64,000 nucleotides of DNA, taken from positions 62,001-126,000 of the forward strand of contig WJYK01000007.1 in the NCBI GenBank assembly GCA_009668225.1, given 5' to 3'. Each line of letters opens with the position of its first letter. The first letter of the stretch is position 1. Shown piece by piece: positions 27,743 to 38,191 of this stretch. The stretch is from Enterobacteriaceae bacterium RIT693. Lineage in GTDB: Bacteria > Pseudomonadota > Gammaproteobacteria > Enterobacterales > Enterobacteriaceae. A program made the translations under genes and the position numbers. The notes beneath the pieces are model-generated. The model was given only the letters and a program-made list of their open reading frames with translations, was not told the DNA's origin and searched no databases.

Positions 27743-28425
27743 GCTTCCTCCCACAGTTTGCCTTCACGCAGCCGCAGGCGGCGGTCGCAGCGTGCCGCCA
27801 GCTGTTCGTCGTGGGTGACGAGGATCAGCGTGGTGGAGAAATCACGGTTGAGGGAAAACAGCAGGTCGGCAATGCGGTCGCCGGTTTGCCTGTCGAGATT
27901 ACCGGTAGGCTCATCGGCAAACAGCACGCCCGGTTTGCCGTTAAACGCCCGAGCCAGCGCCACGCGCTGCTGTTCCCCGCCGGAGAGCTGTGCTGGCAGG
28001 TGATCCAGGCGTTTGCCTAAGCCCAACTGCTCCAGCAGCGCTTTGGCCTGAGCGCGGCTGGCCGAGCTGTTTTCACCGCGCAGCAGCGAAGGAAGCTCTA
28101 CGTTTTCGAGGGCATTCAGGGTGGGCACCAGCATAAAGGACTGGAACACAAAGCCGACGTTCCTGGCACGCAAGGCCGCCCTCGCCTCTTCATCCATGCT
28201 GTGCAGCGGCTCGCCGCAAAGGTGGACTTCGCCGTCCGTGCCGTCATCAAGCCCGGCCAGAATCGCCAGCAGCGTGGACTTGCCCGAGCCTGACTCGCCA
28301 ATCAGGGCGATGGTTTCGGCCGGTTTGACAACCAGCTCAACTCCGGTAAGGATGGAAAGCTCGTGTTCACCCTGACCCACGGACTTACTAAGATGATGAA
28401 CTTCAACAATGTTTTCCGCTGGCAT
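27739..28425 (-). CDS. ybbA: ABC transporter ATP-binding protein YbbA
   Basis: The 228-residue ATPase of the LolD/MacB type has Walker A GESGSGKSTLL, the signature LSGGEQQRVALARA, Walker B VLFADEPTGNLD and the H-loop LVTHDE. It is coupled to ybbP by a 4 bp overlap. Its start overlaps the start of the divergent tesA by 33 bp, so the two promoters must lie inside each other's coding regions. Confidence 0.95.
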   Translation of the reverse strand: MPAENIVEVHHLSKSVGQGEHELSILTGVELVVKPAETIALIGESGSGKSTLLAILAGLDDGTDGEVHLCGEPLHSMDEEARAALRARNVGFVFQSFMLVPTLNALENVELPSLLRGENSSASRAQAKALLEQLGLGKRLDHLPAQLSGGEQQRVALARAFNGKPGVLFADEPTGNLDRQTGDRIADLLFSLNRDFSTTLILVTHDEQLAARCDRRLRLREGKLWEEA

Positions 28426-29016
28426 TTGCCCTTCCTGTTTCTGGCTTTGATGACCTTCCGCGCCGCCGCGGCGGACACGTTATTGATTTTAGGCGATAGC
28501 CTGAGCGCCGGTTACCGTATGGCAGCCACCAGCGCCTGGCCCGCTCTGCTGGATGCCAAATGGCAGCCGCAGAATACAAAAGTCGTGAATGCGAGCATCA
28601 GCGGTGATACCGCTGCGCAGGGCCTGTCCCGCCTGCCCGCGCTGTTAAAGCAGCATCAGCCTCGCTGGGTTTTAGTGGAGCTTGGCGGCAACGACGGCCT
28701 GCGTGGGTTCCAGCCTCAAGAGGTAGAAAAAACCCTTAAGCAGGTTATCACCGACGTGAAGGCCGCCAATGCCCAACCGCTGCTGATGCAAATTCGCCTG
28801 CCCGCCAACTACGGACGCCGCTATAATGAGGCGTTTAGCGCTATTTATCCGCAGCTTGCCAAACAGTTTGATATCCCTTTGCTTCCGTTCTTTATGGAAG
28901 AGGTGTATCTGAAACCGCAATGGATGCAGGATGACGGCATTCACCCTAACCGTGATGCTCAGCCGTTTATCGCCGACTGGATGGCGACGCAGCTGACTCC
29001 GTTACTCTCTAAATAA
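28393..29016 (+). CDS. tesA: Multifunctional acyl-CoA thioesterase I / protease I / lysophospholipase L1
   Basis: TesA is a periplasmic SGNH hydrolase acting on long acyl thioesters and lysophospholipids. The start MMNFNNVFRW at 28393 gives 207 residues with a signal peptide ending near RAAA-ADTLL. Conserved blocks are GDSLSAGY (nucleophile Ser), the oxyanion GGNDGLRG and the catalytic pair in DGIHPNRDAQ. It overlaps the divergent ybbA by 33 bp, the same arrangement as in E. coli. Confidence 0.97.
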   Translation: MMNFNNVFRWHLPFLFLALMTFRAAAADTLLILGDSLSAGYRMAATSAWPALLDAKWQPQNTKVVNASISGDTAAQGLSRLPALLKQHQPRWVLVELGGNDGLRGFQPQEVEKTLKQVITDVKAANAQPLLMQIRLPANYGRRYNEAFSAIYPQLAKQFDIPLLPFFMEEVYLKPQWMQDDGIHPNRDAQPFIADWMATQLTPLLSK

Positions 29017-29093
29017 CCGGCGCAGCAGCGCCAGGCATGACGAGATAGTTAAACACGACTGATAAATAATCGGGGCACCCTTCGGGTAAAGTT

Positions 29094-29864
29094 ATGCAAA
29101 AATCCGTTTTAATTACAGGCTGCTCCAGCGGGATTGGCTTAGCCAGCGCGCAGGAGTTACAGAAGCTTGGCTACAACATTCTCGCCGCCTGCCGTAAACC
29201 GGAAGACGTAGAGCGCATGAATCAGCTCGGTTTTACCGGCGTTCAGCTCGATCTTGATGACCCGGAAAGCGTCAAACGTGCCGCCGCCGAAGTGATTGAA
29301 ATTACCGGCAATCGCCTGTACGGACTGTTTAATAACGGCGGTTACGGCGTGTATGGCCCGCTGAACGCCATTTCCCGCGAACAGCTTGAACAGCAGTTTT
29401 CCACCAACTTCTTCGGCACACACCAGCTCACCATGCTGCTGCTGCCCGCCATGCAGCCTCACCACGAAGGCCGCATCGTGATGACCAGCTCGGTGATGGG
29501 GCTGATTTCCACGCCGGGGCGCGGGGCCTATGCCGCCAGTAAATATGCGCTGGAAGCCTGGTCAGACGCGCTGCGCATGGAACTTCGCCACAGCGGGATT
29601 AAAGTCAGCCTGATTGAACCCGGCCCAATCCGCACCCGCTTTACCGATAACGTCAATCAAACCCAGAGCGACAAGCCGGTAGAGAACCCAGGCATTGCCG
29701 CAAGGTTTACCCTCGGCCCGGAAGCGGTGGTGGCGAAAGTGCGCCATGCCTTTGAAAGCCCAAGGCCGAAGCTGCGCTACCCGGTGACCGTGGTGACCCA
29801 CGTGATTACCGTGCTGCGCCGCCTGTTGCCGGCGTGCGCAATGGACAAAATTTTACGCAGCTGA
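29094..29864 (+). CDS. ybbO: NADP-dependent short-chain aldehyde reductase YbbO
   Basis: This 256-residue classical short-chain dehydrogenase has the cofactor motif [10 protein letters not shown] at residues 8-17, the NNGGYG block and the catalytic YAASK near residue 150 with an upstream serine. E. coli YbbO reduces medium and long-chain aldehydes with NADPH. It lies 77 bp after tesA on the same strand and may be cotranscribed with it. Its ribosome site is weak. Confidence 0.93.
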   Translation: MQKSVLITGCSSGIGLASAQELQKLGYNILAACRKPEDVERMNQLGFTGVQLDLDDPESVKRAAAEVIEITGNRLYGLFNNGGYGVYGPLNAISREQLEQQFSTNFFGTHQLTMLLLPAMQPHHEGRIVMTSSVMGLISTPGRGAYAASKYALEAWSDALRMELRHSGIKVSLIEPGPIRTRFTDNVNQTQSDKPVENPGIAARFTLGPEAVVAKVRHAFESPRPKLRYPVTVVTHVITVLRRLLPACAMDKILRS

Positions 29865-29922
29865 GTTGAAGTCCCGGCCTCAGCCCCCATGTAAAAAACA
29901 AATGCTTAACAGAGAATCGCCC

Positions 29923-30777
29923 ATGTCCGCAGAAAACATTATCAACATTACCGAAGCGAACCTGCACCAGACGCTGGAACAGTCCGTGGCTAAACCCGTG
30001 CTGTTTTATTTCTGGTCTGCCCGCAGCCAGCACTGCGAACAGTTAACGCCGGTACTGGACAAGCTTGCAGCCCAATACAACGGCCAGTTTATTCTCGCCA
30101 AAGTTGACTGCGACGCAGAGCAGATGGTGGCTTCGCAGTTTGGCCTGCGCTCCATTCCTACCGTGTACCTTTTCCAGAATGGTCAGCCGGTGGACGGCTT
30201 CCAGGGGCCGCAGCCGGAAGAAGCGATTCGCGCCCTGCTCGACAAAGTGCTGCCGCGTGAAGAAGAGCTGAAAGCCCAGCAGGCAGTGGAGCTGATGCAG
30301 GAAGGCAAACACGCCGAAGCGCTGCCGCTGCTGAAAGATGCCTGGCAGCTGTCCGACCAGAACAGCGAGATTGGCCTGCTGCTGGCGGAAGTGCAGATCG
30401 CCCTGAACCGCAGCGAAGACGCCGAAGCGGTGCTGAAAACTATTCCTCTGCAGGATCAGGACACGCGCTACCAGGCGCTGATTTCCCAGATTGAACTGCT
30501 GAAACAGGCTGCCGACACACCGGAGATTCAGCAGCTGCAGCAGCAGGTACAAAACGAGCCGGACAACGCCCAGCTCGCCAGCCAGCTCGCATTGCAGCTT
30601 CATCAGGTCGGCCGGAACGAAGAAGCGCTGGAGCTGCTTTATACCCACCTGAAAAAAGACCTGGGCGCAGCAGACGGCCAGGCGCGTAAAATGATGATGG
30701 AAATTCTGGCCGCGCTGGGCACCGGCGACGCGCTGGCGTCCAAATATCGCCGTCAGATTTACGCCCTGATGTATTAA
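29923..30777 (+). CDS. cnoX: Chaperedoxin CnoX (YbbN)
   Basis: CnoX guards client proteins from oxidation and hands them to GroEL and DnaK. The 284-residue product, starting MSAENIINI at 29923, joins an N-terminal thioredoxin fold (1-110) to a TPR domain (about 118-284). The usual CxxC is replaced by SQHC in [11 protein letters not shown], so it cannot act as a normal thioredoxin. This is the enterobacterial pattern and not damage. The annotated start was chosen over one 19 codons upstream by homology. In E. coli fetAB lie next to it; here a cfa-like gene takes their place. Confidence 0.95.
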   Translation: MSAENIINITEANLHQTLEQSVAKPVLFYFWSARSQHCEQLTPVLDKLAAQYNGQFILAKVDCDAEQMVASQFGLRSIPTVYLFQNGQPVDGFQGPQPEEAIRALLDKVLPREEELKAQQAVELMQEGKHAEALPLLKDAWQLSDQNSEIGLLLAEVQIALNRSEDAEAVLKTIPLQDQDTRYQALISQIELLKQAADTPEIQQLQQQVQNEPDNAQLASQLALQLHQVGRNEEALELLYTHLKKDLGAADGQARKMMMEILAALGTGDALASKYRRQIYALMY

Positions 30778-30796
30778 GACTTCTGCGTAAAAAAAC

Positions 30797-30819
30797 AAAG
30801 GCCGGATATTCCGGCCTTT
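30797..30819. terminator. Bidirectional terminator between cnoX and the cfa-like gene
   Basis: AAAGGCCGG (30797-30805) pairs with CCGGCCTTT (30811-30819). A-rich sequence precedes it, giving a T run on the minus strand, so it serves the convergent cfa-like gene well and cnoX moderately. Confidence 0.85.
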
Positions 30820-30822
30820 AGC

Positions 30823-31974
30823 TTATCTGTAAACGCGGATCCCACCGTCCACGCCATTCGGACTGAACAGCACCTGCCAGAGCTGAATATTTCGCGCACG
30901 GAATGCGCCCGCACAGGCGTTTAAATAGTAGGTAAACATCCGTTTAAAACGCTCGTCATAATTGCGTGAAATATTAGGCCAGCAGCGGAGGAAATTATCG
31001 TTCCAGGCCATCAACGTTCTGTCGTAATCCGCGCCGATATTGTGCCAGTCTTCCATAATAAAATGTTTTTCACTGGCGCTGGCAATATGGCGCACGGACG
31101 GTAAACAGCCGTTGGGGAAAATATATTTATTGATCCAGGGATCGACGTTTAAATCCGTTTCATTCGAACCGATGGTGTGCAGCAGAAACAGGCCATCGTC
31201 TTTAATATTGCGGGCAGCAACCTCAAAATAGGTGCTGTAGTTTTTCGGCCCGACGTGCTCGAACATGCCCACGGAAACAATGCGATCAAATTTGCTGTTG
31301 AGGTCGCGATAATCCTGCAGCAGGATCTCGACGTCCAGGCCCCGGCAGCGATCCTGCGCCATTTTTTGCTGCTCCGCCGATATCGTTACGCCGACCACCG
31401 ACACGCCGTATTCCTGCGCCGCATACTGCGCCAGACCGCCCCAGCCGCAGCCGATATCCAGCAGCGTCATGCCCGGCTTGAGCTGCAGCTTTTCGCAGAT
31501 CATGTGCAGCTTATTACGCTGGGCAGAGGCAAGATCCGTGGCGTCTTTCCAGTAGCCGCAGGAATATTGCATATACGGATCGAGCATCGCGGCAAACAGA
31601 TCGTTGCCGATATCGTAGTGCTCCTTGCCGACTATCCAGGCACGCTTACGGGACTGCAAATTAAAGACTCTGGCCCCGGCAATACGCAGCAGGTCAGAGA
31701 AATGCTTCGGCATTTTGCTGTCCAGGCCGTGGCGCAAAATATGGGTAAATAAAATATCCAGCCGGTCGCAGTCCCACCAGCCGTCCATATAGCTTTCCCC
31801 CAGGCCGAGAGAACCTTCCTGTAATATTCGCTTGAAGAAGTCTGGATTATTCACCCGAATATCTGCCGGACCGTTGCCGTCAATATCAATCGCCATGGGT
31901 GAAATTAATTCTTCCACGATTTTCTGCCAATGGCTGTTATTGGTCTGATGCTGCTCAGCTATTATTGTCCCCAT
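30823..31974 (-). CDS. Cyclopropane-fatty-acyl-phospholipid synthase, second-locus paralogue
   Basis: The enzyme adds a methylene bridge from S-adenosylmethionine to unsaturated acyl chains of membrane phospholipids. The 383-residue product starts MGTIIAEQHQ at 31974 with GAGGAAG upstream. It has the SAM motif LLDIGCGWGGLAQYAAQ, the conserved VGVTISAEQQKMAQ, the active-site Cys in YMQYSCGYWK and a C-terminal TYYLNACAGAFRAR. It is about as long as E. coli Cfa and close to it but differs throughout. E. coli cfa maps elsewhere, so this is probably an extra copy or a relocated cfa. It sits between cnoX and qmcA, where E. coli has fetAB. Confidence 0.9.
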   Translation of the reverse strand: MGTIIAEQHQTNNSHWQKIVEELISPMAIDIDGNGPADIRVNNPDFFKRILQEGSLGLGESYMDGWWDCDRLDILFTHILRHGLDSKMPKHFSDLLRIAGARVFNLQSRKRAWIVGKEHYDIGNDLFAAMLDPYMQYSCGYWKDATDLASAQRNKLHMICEKLQLKPGMTLLDIGCGWGGLAQYAAQEYGVSVVGVTISAEQQKMAQDRCRGLDVEILLQDYRDLNSKFDRIVSVGMFEHVGPKNYSTYFEVAARNIKDDGLFLLHTIGSNETDLNVDPWINKYIFPNGCLPSVRHIASASEKHFIMEDWHNIGADYDRTLMAWNDNFLRCWPNISRNYDERFKRMFTYYLNACAGAFRARNIQLWQVLFSPNGVDGGIRVYR

Positions 31975-32217
31975 TGCTTCCTCACCGGGATAAGTGCTCT
32001 TGCCAAATACCGCCCGCCCAATAGCGCGAGTTGCCGAAGCATCCGATATTACGCCTGCGCACAGCATGCGTGAAATGAACTTACCCTATGAAAATCATTC
32101 CATTTAGGAATAATTAAATGATAAGCAGCAATTAATTCTCAACGGGCGCCGGACTGTTGCTGAATGTTTCAGGTTAAGCAGTTAGACTGAATGCAAAACA
32201 AACAGGAGGTTTTTTTA

Positions 32218-33132
32218 ATGCTTATCGTGATCCCCGTATTAATTCTCGTGGCGCTAGTGGTTGTAGCGGCCGGGGTAAAAATCGTGCCTCAGGGCTTTCA
32301 ATGGACCGTCGAACGCTTTGGCCGCTATACCAACACCCTGATGCCGGGCCTGAACCTTGTGGTGCCGTTTATGGATCGCGTGGGCCGCAAAATCAACATG
32401 ATGGAACAGGTGCTCGACATCCCTTCCCAGGAAGTCATTTCCAAAGATAACGCCAACGTTTCCATTGACGCCGTGTGCTTTATTCAGGTAGTTGACGCCC
32501 CGCGCGCCGCCTATGAAGTCAGCAACCTCGAGCTGGCGATCATCAACCTGACGATGACCAACATCCGTACCGTGCTCGGCTCAATGGAGCTGGATGAAAT
32601 GCTCTCCCAGCGCGACAACATCAACACCCGCCTGCTGCACATCGTAGATGAAGCCACCAACCCGTGGGGCATTAAAATCACCCGTATCGAAATCCGCGAC
32701 GTGCGCCCGCCGGCTGAGCTGATTGATGCCATGAACGCCCAGATGAAAGCCGAACGTACCAAGCGCGCCTACATTCTTGAGGCCGAAGGGATCCGCCAGG
32801 CGGAAATCGTCAAAGCCGAAGGTGAGAAACAGTCGAAAATCCTGAAGGCCGAAGGGGAACGCCAGTCAGCTTTCCTTCAGGCAGAAGCCCGCGAACGTAG
32901 CGCCGAAGCGGAAGCCCGCGCCACGCAGATGGTGTCCGAAGCTATCGCCAAAGGGGATATTCAGGCGGTGAACTACTTCGTCGCCCAGAAATACACCGAC
33001 GCGCTGCAGCAAATCGGCTCGGCCAATAACAGTAAGGTGGTGCTGATGCCGCTGGATGCCTCCAGCCTGATGGGCTCCATCGCCGGGATCAGCGAACTTA
33101 TCGCCCAGAGCGGCAACGAGCGTAAAAAATGA
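32218..33132 (+). CDS. qmcA: SPFH-domain membrane protein QmcA
   Basis: QmcA is a stomatin/prohibitin-like inner membrane scaffold linked to FtsH and membrane microdomains. The 304-residue product starts [10 protein letters not shown] at 32218, 9 nt after an AGGAGG ribosome site; an upstream in-frame start is less likely. A single N-terminal membrane helix is followed by the SPFH domain (about 20-200) and a charged coiled coil rich in KAEGE repeats (about 195-250). The stop overlaps the start of ybbJ, its NfeD partner, by 4 bp. Confidence 0.96.
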   Translation: MLIVIPVLILVALVVVAAGVKIVPQGFQWTVERFGRYTNTLMPGLNLVVPFMDRVGRKINMMEQVLDIPSQEVISKDNANVSIDAVCFIQVVDAPRAAYEVSNLELAIINLTMTNIRTVLGSMELDEMLSQRDNINTRLLHIVDEATNPWGIKITRIEIRDVRPPAELIDAMNAQMKAERTKRAYILEAEGIRQAEIVKAEGEKQSKILKAEGERQSAFLQAEARERSAEAEARATQMVSEAIAKGDIQAVNYFVAQKYTDALQQIGSANNSKVVLMPLDASSLMGSIAGISELIAQSGNERKK

Positions 33133-33575
33133 TCGACAGTATTCTCGCGCACCCACACGTCTTCTGGCTTGCGCTAGGCGGACTGCTGCTGGCGGCGGAG
33201 ATGCTCGGCGCCAGCGGCTATTTGCTGTGGAGCGGCGTGGCGGCGGTCATCACCGGCCTGCTGGTCTGGCTGCTGCCGCTCGGCTGGGAAACGCAGGGCG
33301 TCTGTTTTGCCCTGCTGACGCTGGTCGCCGCCTTTCTCTGGTGGCGCTGGCTGTCCAGCCGCAAGCAGCAAATTCCAGGTGAAGTGCTCAACCAACGCGG
33401 CCAGCAACTGGTTGGCCGCCGTTTCCGTCTGGAAAGCGCGCTGGTCAACGGCCGGGGGCATGTTCGCGTGGCAGACAGCAGCTGGCCGGTGACCGCCGAT
33501 GAAGATTTACCGGCGGGCTGTGAGGTTGTGGTGCAGGCCGTCGAAGGCATTACGCTAAAAATTAAAGCGGTTTAG
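33129..33575 (+). CDS. ybbJ: NfeD-family membrane protein YbbJ
   Basis: The 148-residue protein has two to three N-terminal membrane segments ([14 protein letters not shown] and two more to about residue 75) and a C-terminal OB-fold typical of short NfeD proteins ([18 protein letters not shown]). It is translationally coupled to qmcA; NfeD and SPFH proteins act together. The 3' end overlaps the convergent cueR by 4 bp. Confidence 0.94.
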   Translation: MIDSILAHPHVFWLALGGLLLAAEMLGASGYLLWSGVAAVITGLLVWLLPLGWETQGVCFALLTLVAAFLWWRWLSSRKQQIPGEVLNQRGQQLVGRRFRLESALVNGRGHVRVADSSWPVTADEDLPAGCEVVVQAVEGITLKIKAV

Positions 33576-33982
33576 TTTATCTCGTGGCGATGGCAGCAGC
33601 CGGAAAGGTTGTCGATGATCGGGCAGTCGGCGCTTTCATCGCCCGGGCAGGCTTCTGCCAGCGTCAGCAAATGCTGACGCATATTTTGTAGCTCAATAAT
33701 GTGCCGTTCGATATCCGCGACCTTCTGTAAGGTGCGGGCTTTTACGTCCGCGCTGTGCCTCGCCGGATCGTTAAACAGGCTCACCAGCTCCTTGCACTCT
33801 TCCAGATTAAACCCGACCTGACGGGCCTGGCGCAGCAGCGTCAGCTCATCGAGATGCTTTTGCGTATAGCTCCGGTAGCCGTTGTCGGCGCGAAACGGCG
33901 GCGTGACCAGGCCTTTCTCTTCGTAAAAACGAATCGCCTTGCTGGTTAGCCCGGTTTTTTTCGCCACATCGCTAATATTCAT
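33572..33982 (-). CDS. cueR: Copper efflux transcriptional regulator CueR
   Basis: CueR is a MerR-family sensor of Cu(I) that twists the copA and cueO promoters into an active shape. The 136-residue product has the winged helix at the N terminus ([23 protein letters not shown]), a dimerisation coiled coil, and the metal loop with the two Cu-binding cysteines in [12 protein letters not shown] (about 112 and 120). A CCH-rich tail (GCCHRHE) is typical. It is divergent from copA, whose operator lies between them. In E. coli ybaS and ybaT separate the two genes. Confidence 0.97.
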   Translation of the reverse strand: MNISDVAKKTGLTSKAIRFYEEKGLVTPPFRADNGYRSYTQKHLDELTLLRQARQVGFNLEECKELVSLFNDPARHSADVKARTLQKVADIERHIIELQNMRQHLLTLAEACPGDESADCPIIDNLSGCCHRHEIN

Positions 33983-33991
33983 TTTTGCTCC

Positions 33992-34022
33992 TTGACCTTC
34001 CCCTTGATGGAAGGTTTAACCT
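33992..34022 (+). promoter_or_regulatory. CueR-controlled copA promoter
   Basis: TTGACC (33992-33997) and TAACCT (34017-34022) are separated by 19 bp, the over-long spacer typical of MerR-family promoters. Inside it the dyad ACCTTCC...GGAAGGT (33995-34015) is the CueR box. It drives copA rightwards. Confidence 0.93.
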
Positions 34023-34089
34023 TTCTCATAGTTAACCGAATCATCCTTTCGGTCAATATTTCACCTCACCATCATACAGGAGTCTTGCG

Positions 34090-36594
34090 ATGTCACACAT
34101 TGTGGATCTGAATCTGGATGGCCTGACCTGCGGCCATTGTGTTAAACGCGTGAAAGAAAGCCTCGAGCAGCGTGCAGACGTTGAGCAGGCTGAAGTCACC
34201 CAAACCCACGCCCGCGTCACCGGCAGCGCCACGCCGGAAGCACTGGTAGAAACCGTGAAGCAAGCGGGATACGGCGCAGAAGTCGCCAGCCACCCAAAGG
34301 CTGAACCGCTGGCAGAGTCATCAACTCCGTCGGAAGCACTGACAGCGGTCGCCCCTTCGCTTCCGGCAGCGTCTACCGACGATGACAGCCAGCAGCTGTT
34401 GATCAACGGTATGAGCTGCGCCAGCTGCGTCTCCCGGGTGCAAAATGTCTTACAGAATGTCCCGGGCGTCAGCCAGGCACGGGTTAACCTTGCGGAGCGC
34501 AGTGCGCTGATAATGGGCACCGCCTCCGCTGAATCGCTGGTCAAAGCCGTGGAAAACGCCGGCTATGGCGCCGAAGCGATTGAAGACGACCAGAAACGCC
34601 GTGAACGTCAGCAGGAAACGGCGAACGCCGCCATGAAGCGCTTCCGCTGGCAGGCGATTGTCGCCCTCGCAATCGGGATCCCGGTGATGGTCTGGGGCAT
34701 GATCGGCGACAACATGATGGTCACCGAGAGCAACCGCTCCCTGTGGCTGACCATTGGCATCATCACCCTTGCGGTAATGGTCTTTGCCGGCGGTCATTTT
34801 TACCGCAGCGCCTGGCGCAGCCTGATGAACCGCGCGGCCACTATGGATACGCTCGTCGCCCTCGGCACCGGCGCGGCCTGGCTCTACTCCATTACCGTCA
34901 ATATCTGGCCGCAGCACTTCCCAATGGAAGCCCGCCACCTCTACTACGAGGCCAGCGCGATGATCATCGGCCTGATAAACCTCGGCCATATGCTTGAGCA
35001 GCGTGCACGTCAGCGCTCCTCCAAAGCCCTTGAACGTCTGCTGGACTTAACGCCACCGACCGCGCGAGTAGTGACGGATGAAGGCGAAAAAACCTTACCG
35101 CTGGCGGAAGTCACCGCCGGAATGACGCTGCGCCTGACCACCGGCGACCGCGTGCCCGTTGACGGGGAAATCACCCAGGGCGAAGCCTGGTTCGACGAAG
35201 CGATGTTGACCGGTGAACCGGTCCCGATGCAAAAATCAAGCGGCGACGGTATTCATGCCGGCACCGTGGTGCAGGACGGCAGCGTGCTGTTCAAGGCCAC
35301 CGCAACCGGCAGCCACACTACGCTGTCCCGTATTATCCGCATGGTTCGCCAGGCGCAGAGCAGCAAGCCGGAAATAGGCCAGCTTGCCGATAAAATTTCT
35401 GCCATATTCGTGCCTGTCGTGGTAGCCATCGCGCTGATTAGCGCCGCTATCTGGTACTTTGTCGGCCCGGCGCCGCAAATCGTGTACACCCTGGTCATTG
35501 CCACCACGGTGCTGATTATCGCCTGCCCTTGCGCCCTCGGCCTTGCGACGCCGATGTCGATTATTTCAGGCGTGGGCCGTGCCGCCGAGTTTGGCGTGCT
35601 GGTTCGCGATGCCGATGCCCTGCAGCGCGCCAGCACGCTGGATACCGTGGTCTTTGACAAAACGGGCACGCTGACAGAAGGCAAACCGCAGGTGGTTGCT
35701 GTAGAAACTCGCTCCGGCGTGGATGAAGTACAGGCCATACGCCTTGCGGCCGCGCTTGAGCAGGGTTCAAGTCATCCGCTGGCTCGCGCCATTATTGAAA
35801 AAGCAGGCAGTTCAACGCTGCCGGAAGTCACCTCGTTCCGCACTCTGCGGGGGCTTGGCGTCAGCGGTGAAGTTGACGGGCATAAACTTCTGCTGGGCAA
35901 CAAAGCGCTGCTTGATGAACAGGGTGTGGACACGCAGCCGCTTGTCGACAGCATTGATACGCAGGCACGTTCAGGCGCCACGCCGGTTCTGCTGGCGGTA
36001 GACGGCCAGCTTATGGCGCTGTTAGCCATACGCGATCCGCTTCGCAGCGACAGCGTAAGCGCGCTGCAGCGCCTGCATCGCAACGGCTATCGTTTAGTGA
36101 TGCTCACCGGCGATAACGCCGTGACCGCCAACGCTATTGCCAAAGAAGTTGGCATTGACGAGGTGATTGCGGGCGTGCTGCCGGACGGCAAAGCTGACGC
36201 CATCAAACAGCTGCAGCAGCAGGGCCGCCAGGTGGCGATGGTGGGCGACGGCATTAACGATGCCCCGGCGCTGGCTCAGGCAGAAGTGGGGATTGCGATG
36301 GGCGGCGGCAGCGACGTCGCGATTGAAACCGCCGCCATCACCCTGATGCGCCACAGCCTGGTGGGCGTTGCCGACGCGCTGGCCATTTCTAAGGCTACGC
36401 TGCGCAATATGAAGCAAAACCTGATGGGCGCCTTCGTGTACAACTCGCTTGGCATTCCGATTGCCGCTGGCGTGCTGTACCCGCTGACCGGCACGCTGCT
36501 CAACCCGGTGGTTGCCGGAGCCGCGATGGCGCTCTCTTCCATCACCGTGGTCAGCAACGCCAACCGTCTGCTGCGCTTTAAACCGAAAGACTAA
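34090..36594 (+). CDS. copA: Cu(I)-exporting P1B-type ATPase CopA
   Basis: CopA pumps Cu(I) from the cytoplasm to the periplasm. The 834-residue protein has two N-terminal heavy-metal domains with CGHC at residues 14-17 and CASC at 110-113, eight membrane helices, the transmembrane metal motif CPC at 479-481, the phosphorylation site DKTGT with Asp523, HP in SHPLARA and the hinge [16 protein letters not shown]. Residue positions match those known for E. coli. It is expressed from the CueR-controlled promoter and is not followed closely by another gene. Confidence 0.98.
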   Translation: MSHIVDLNLDGLTCGHCVKRVKESLEQRADVEQAEVTQTHARVTGSATPEALVETVKQAGYGAEVASHPKAEPLAESSTPSEALTAVAPSLPAASTDDDSQQLLINGMSCASCVSRVQNVLQNVPGVSQARVNLAERSALIMGTASAESLVKAVENAGYGAEAIEDDQKRRERQQETANAAMKRFRWQAIVALAIGIPVMVWGMIGDNMMVTESNRSLWLTIGIITLAVMVFAGGHFYRSAWRSLMNRAATMDTLVALGTGAAWLYSITVNIWPQHFPMEARHLYYEASAMIIGLINLGHMLEQRARQRSSKALERLLDLTPPTARVVTDEGEKTLPLAEVTAGMTLRLTTGDRVPVDGEITQGEAWFDEAMLTGEPVPMQKSSGDGIHAGTVVQDGSVLFKATATGSHTTLSRIIRMVRQAQSSKPEIGQLADKISAIFVPVVVAIALISAAIWYFVGPAPQIVYTLVIATTVLIIACPCALGLATPMSIISGVGRAAEFGVLVRDADALQRASTLDTVVFDKTGTLTEGKPQVVAVETRSGVDEVQAIRLAAALEQGSSHPLARAIIEKAGSSTLPEVTSFRTLRGLGVSGEVDGHKLLLGNKALLDEQGVDTQPLVDSIDTQARSGATPVLLAVDGQLMALLAIRDPLRSDSVSALQRLHRNGYRLVMLTGDNAVTANAIAKEVGIDEVIAGVLPDGKADAIKQLQQQGRQVAMVGDGINDAPALAQAEVGIAMGGGSDVAIETAAITLMRHSLVGVADALAISKATLRNMKQNLMGAFVYNSLGIPIAAGVLYPLTGTLLNPVVAGAAMALSSITVVSNANRLLRFKPKD

Positions 36595-36698
36595 CCTCTC
36601 TGCGGCCTGCCGTTCTCCTTTTGAGCGGAAGGCCGACTTTTTACTTTCCCCTTCCAGCCCAGGGCGTTAGCATGGCTTTTTAGCCAGGGAATCGCGAT

Positions 36699-37499
36699 AT
36701 GGGTTTGTTCCAACGTCTTAGCGCACTGCTTTCCAGTCTGACAGCCTCTACTTATCCCTGGCCTGCCCTTGATATCACGCTCCCCGGTAAGCGCTATCTG
36801 CACCTCGTGGGCAGCATTCATATGGGCACACGCGACATGACTCCGCTTTCCGCACGCCTGGTGAAAAAGCTGCGTGAGGCAGATGCCCTGATTGTCGAAG
36901 CGGATATCCGCACCGGTGATTCGCCGTTCAGTGAAATCGCGGAGGACATCGAGCTGGAAGCGCGTATGGCACCGGACGATTACCAGCAGGTGCTGAGCCT
37001 TTGCAGCGAACTGGGTATCTCGCTAAGCAGCCTTGAACGCCAGCCAGCCTGGCAGGTGGCGCTGATTTTACAGGCACACCAGGCGCAGCGGCTTGGTCTC
37101 CGCCCCGACTACGGCATTGACTATCAGCTGCTGGAAGCCGCGCAGCGCTATAACGTGCCGGTCACCGAGCTTGAAGGTGCGCAAAGCCAAATCGAGTTAC
37201 TGAAGGGGCTGCCTGAGGGTGGGATGCCGCTGCTGAACGACACGCTGGAGCACTGGCACACCAACGCCCGCCTGCTGCAAATTATGATCGGCTGGTGGCT
37301 GGAAACGCCGCCCCAGCAGGGCAATATCGCACTACCAAATACCTTTGGTGATGAACTATACGATGTACTGATGCACCAGCGTAACCGCCAGTGGCAGGCA
37401 TTTCTTCAGCAGCTGCCCGCCGGGCGCTATGTGGTTGCGGTGGGGGCACTGCACCTTTACGGTGAAGGTAACCTGCCGGAATTACTGAAAAAAAGGTAA
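36699..37499 (+). CDS. ybaP: TraB/GumN-family protein YbaP
   Basis: The 266-residue protein has the TraB/GumN (Tiki-like) fold with the two conserved motifs LVGSIHMGTRDM near residue 37 and the C-terminal VVAVGALHLYGEGNLP. It matches E. coli YbaP, whose function is unknown; related Tiki proteins are metalloproteases. No clear signal peptide is seen. Its stop codon overlaps the terminator of the convergent sRNA gene chiX. Confidence 0.92.
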   Translation: MGLFQRLSALLSSLTASTYPWPALDITLPGKRYLHLVGSIHMGTRDMTPLSARLVKKLREADALIVEADIRTGDSPFSEIAEDIELEARMAPDDYQQVLSLCSELGISLSSLERQPAWQVALILQAHQAQRLGLRPDYGIDYQLLEAAQRYNVPVTELEGAQSQIELLKGLPEGGMPLLNDTLEHWHTNARLLQIMIGWWLETPPQQGNIALPNTFGDELYDVLMHQRNRQWQAFLQQLPAGRYVVAVGALHLYGEGNLPELLKKR

Positions 37500-37614
37500 A
37501 AAAAATGGCCAATATTTCTATTGGCCCGTCAAAGAGGAATTTCATTTATTATTCTGTTTATCCCGGCTGCCGAAGCAACCGAAGCTGAATTGTCGCTCAA
37601 TGTGATGGTTTACG
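37498..37614 (-). ncRNA. chiX: Small RNA ChiX (MicM/SroB)
   Basis: ChiX silences the chitoporin and chitobiose operons by pairing with their mRNAs through Hfq. Read leftwards, the segment contains AAATGAAATTCCTCTTTGAC, the conserved pairing region, followed by a terminator GGCCAATA...TATTGGCC and a run of eight T, ending beside the ybaP stop. This is the same place as in E. coli, between ybaP and ybaK. A promoter TTGACG (37649-37644), 17 bp spacer, TAATAG (37626-37621) sets the 5' end near 37614. That gives about 117 nt, longer than the 84 nt of E. coli, and the 5' half differs in sequence. Confidence 0.85.
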
Positions 37615-37708
37615 CCATCACTATTATGTAGCGCTATATTACTCGTCAAGTATATCACTATGATTACTATTTTGTGCGTTTTCAAAACAACGAATAAAGA
37701 AGGAAACC

Positions 37709-38188
37709 ATGACTCCCGCGGTAAAACTCCTCGAAAAGAACAAAATCAGCTTTCAAATTCATGCCTATGAGCACGATCCGCTGGAAACCAACTTTGGCGA
37801 CGAAGTGGTTCGCAAGCTGGGGCTGAACGCCGACCAGGTTTATAAAACGCTGCTGGTGGCGCTGAATGGCGACATGAAACACCTGGCCGTCGCGGTGACG
37901 CCGGTTGCCGGGCAGCTTGACCTGAAAAAGGTCGCGAAGGCGCTGGGCGTGAAGAAGGTTGAAATGGCGGACCCGATGGTCGCGCAGCGGATCACCGGCT
38001 ATCTGGTTGGGGGCATCAGCCCTCTTGGGCAGAAAAAGCGCTTACCGACGGTGATTGATGCTCCGGCACAAGCGTTTGCCAGCATCTACATTTCCGGCGG
38101 CAAGCGCGGGCTGGATATCGAACTCGCGGCAAACGACCTGGCGAAGCTGCTGGATGCCAGTTTCGCCGATATCGCCCGCCGCGATTAA
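37709..38188 (+). CDS. ybaK: Cys-tRNA(Pro)/Cys-tRNA(Cys) deacylase YbaK
   Basis: YbaK edits tRNA-Pro that ProRS has mischarged with cysteine. The 159-residue protein has the INS-like editing fold, with the essential lysine in [14 protein letters not shown] near residue 45 and the later [17 protein letters not shown] block. It is preceded by an AAGGAA site. It ends 3 bp from the stop of the convergent ushA, so transcripts from the two must overlap. Confidence 0.97.
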   Translation: MTPAVKLLEKNKISFQIHAYEHDPLETNFGDEVVRKLGLNADQVYKTLLVALNGDMKHLAVAVTPVAGQLDLKKVAKALGVKKVEMADPMVAQRITGYLVGGISPLGQKKRLPTVIDAPAQAFASIYISGGKRGLDIELAANDLAKLLDASFADIARRD

Positions 38189-38191
38189 CGC

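Noticed and set aside
29938-30260. Loss of the thioredoxin CxxC in CnoX as a damaging mutation
   Set aside because: SQHC at this position is the known pattern in enterobacterial YbbN/CnoX and fits its redox-independent holdase role.
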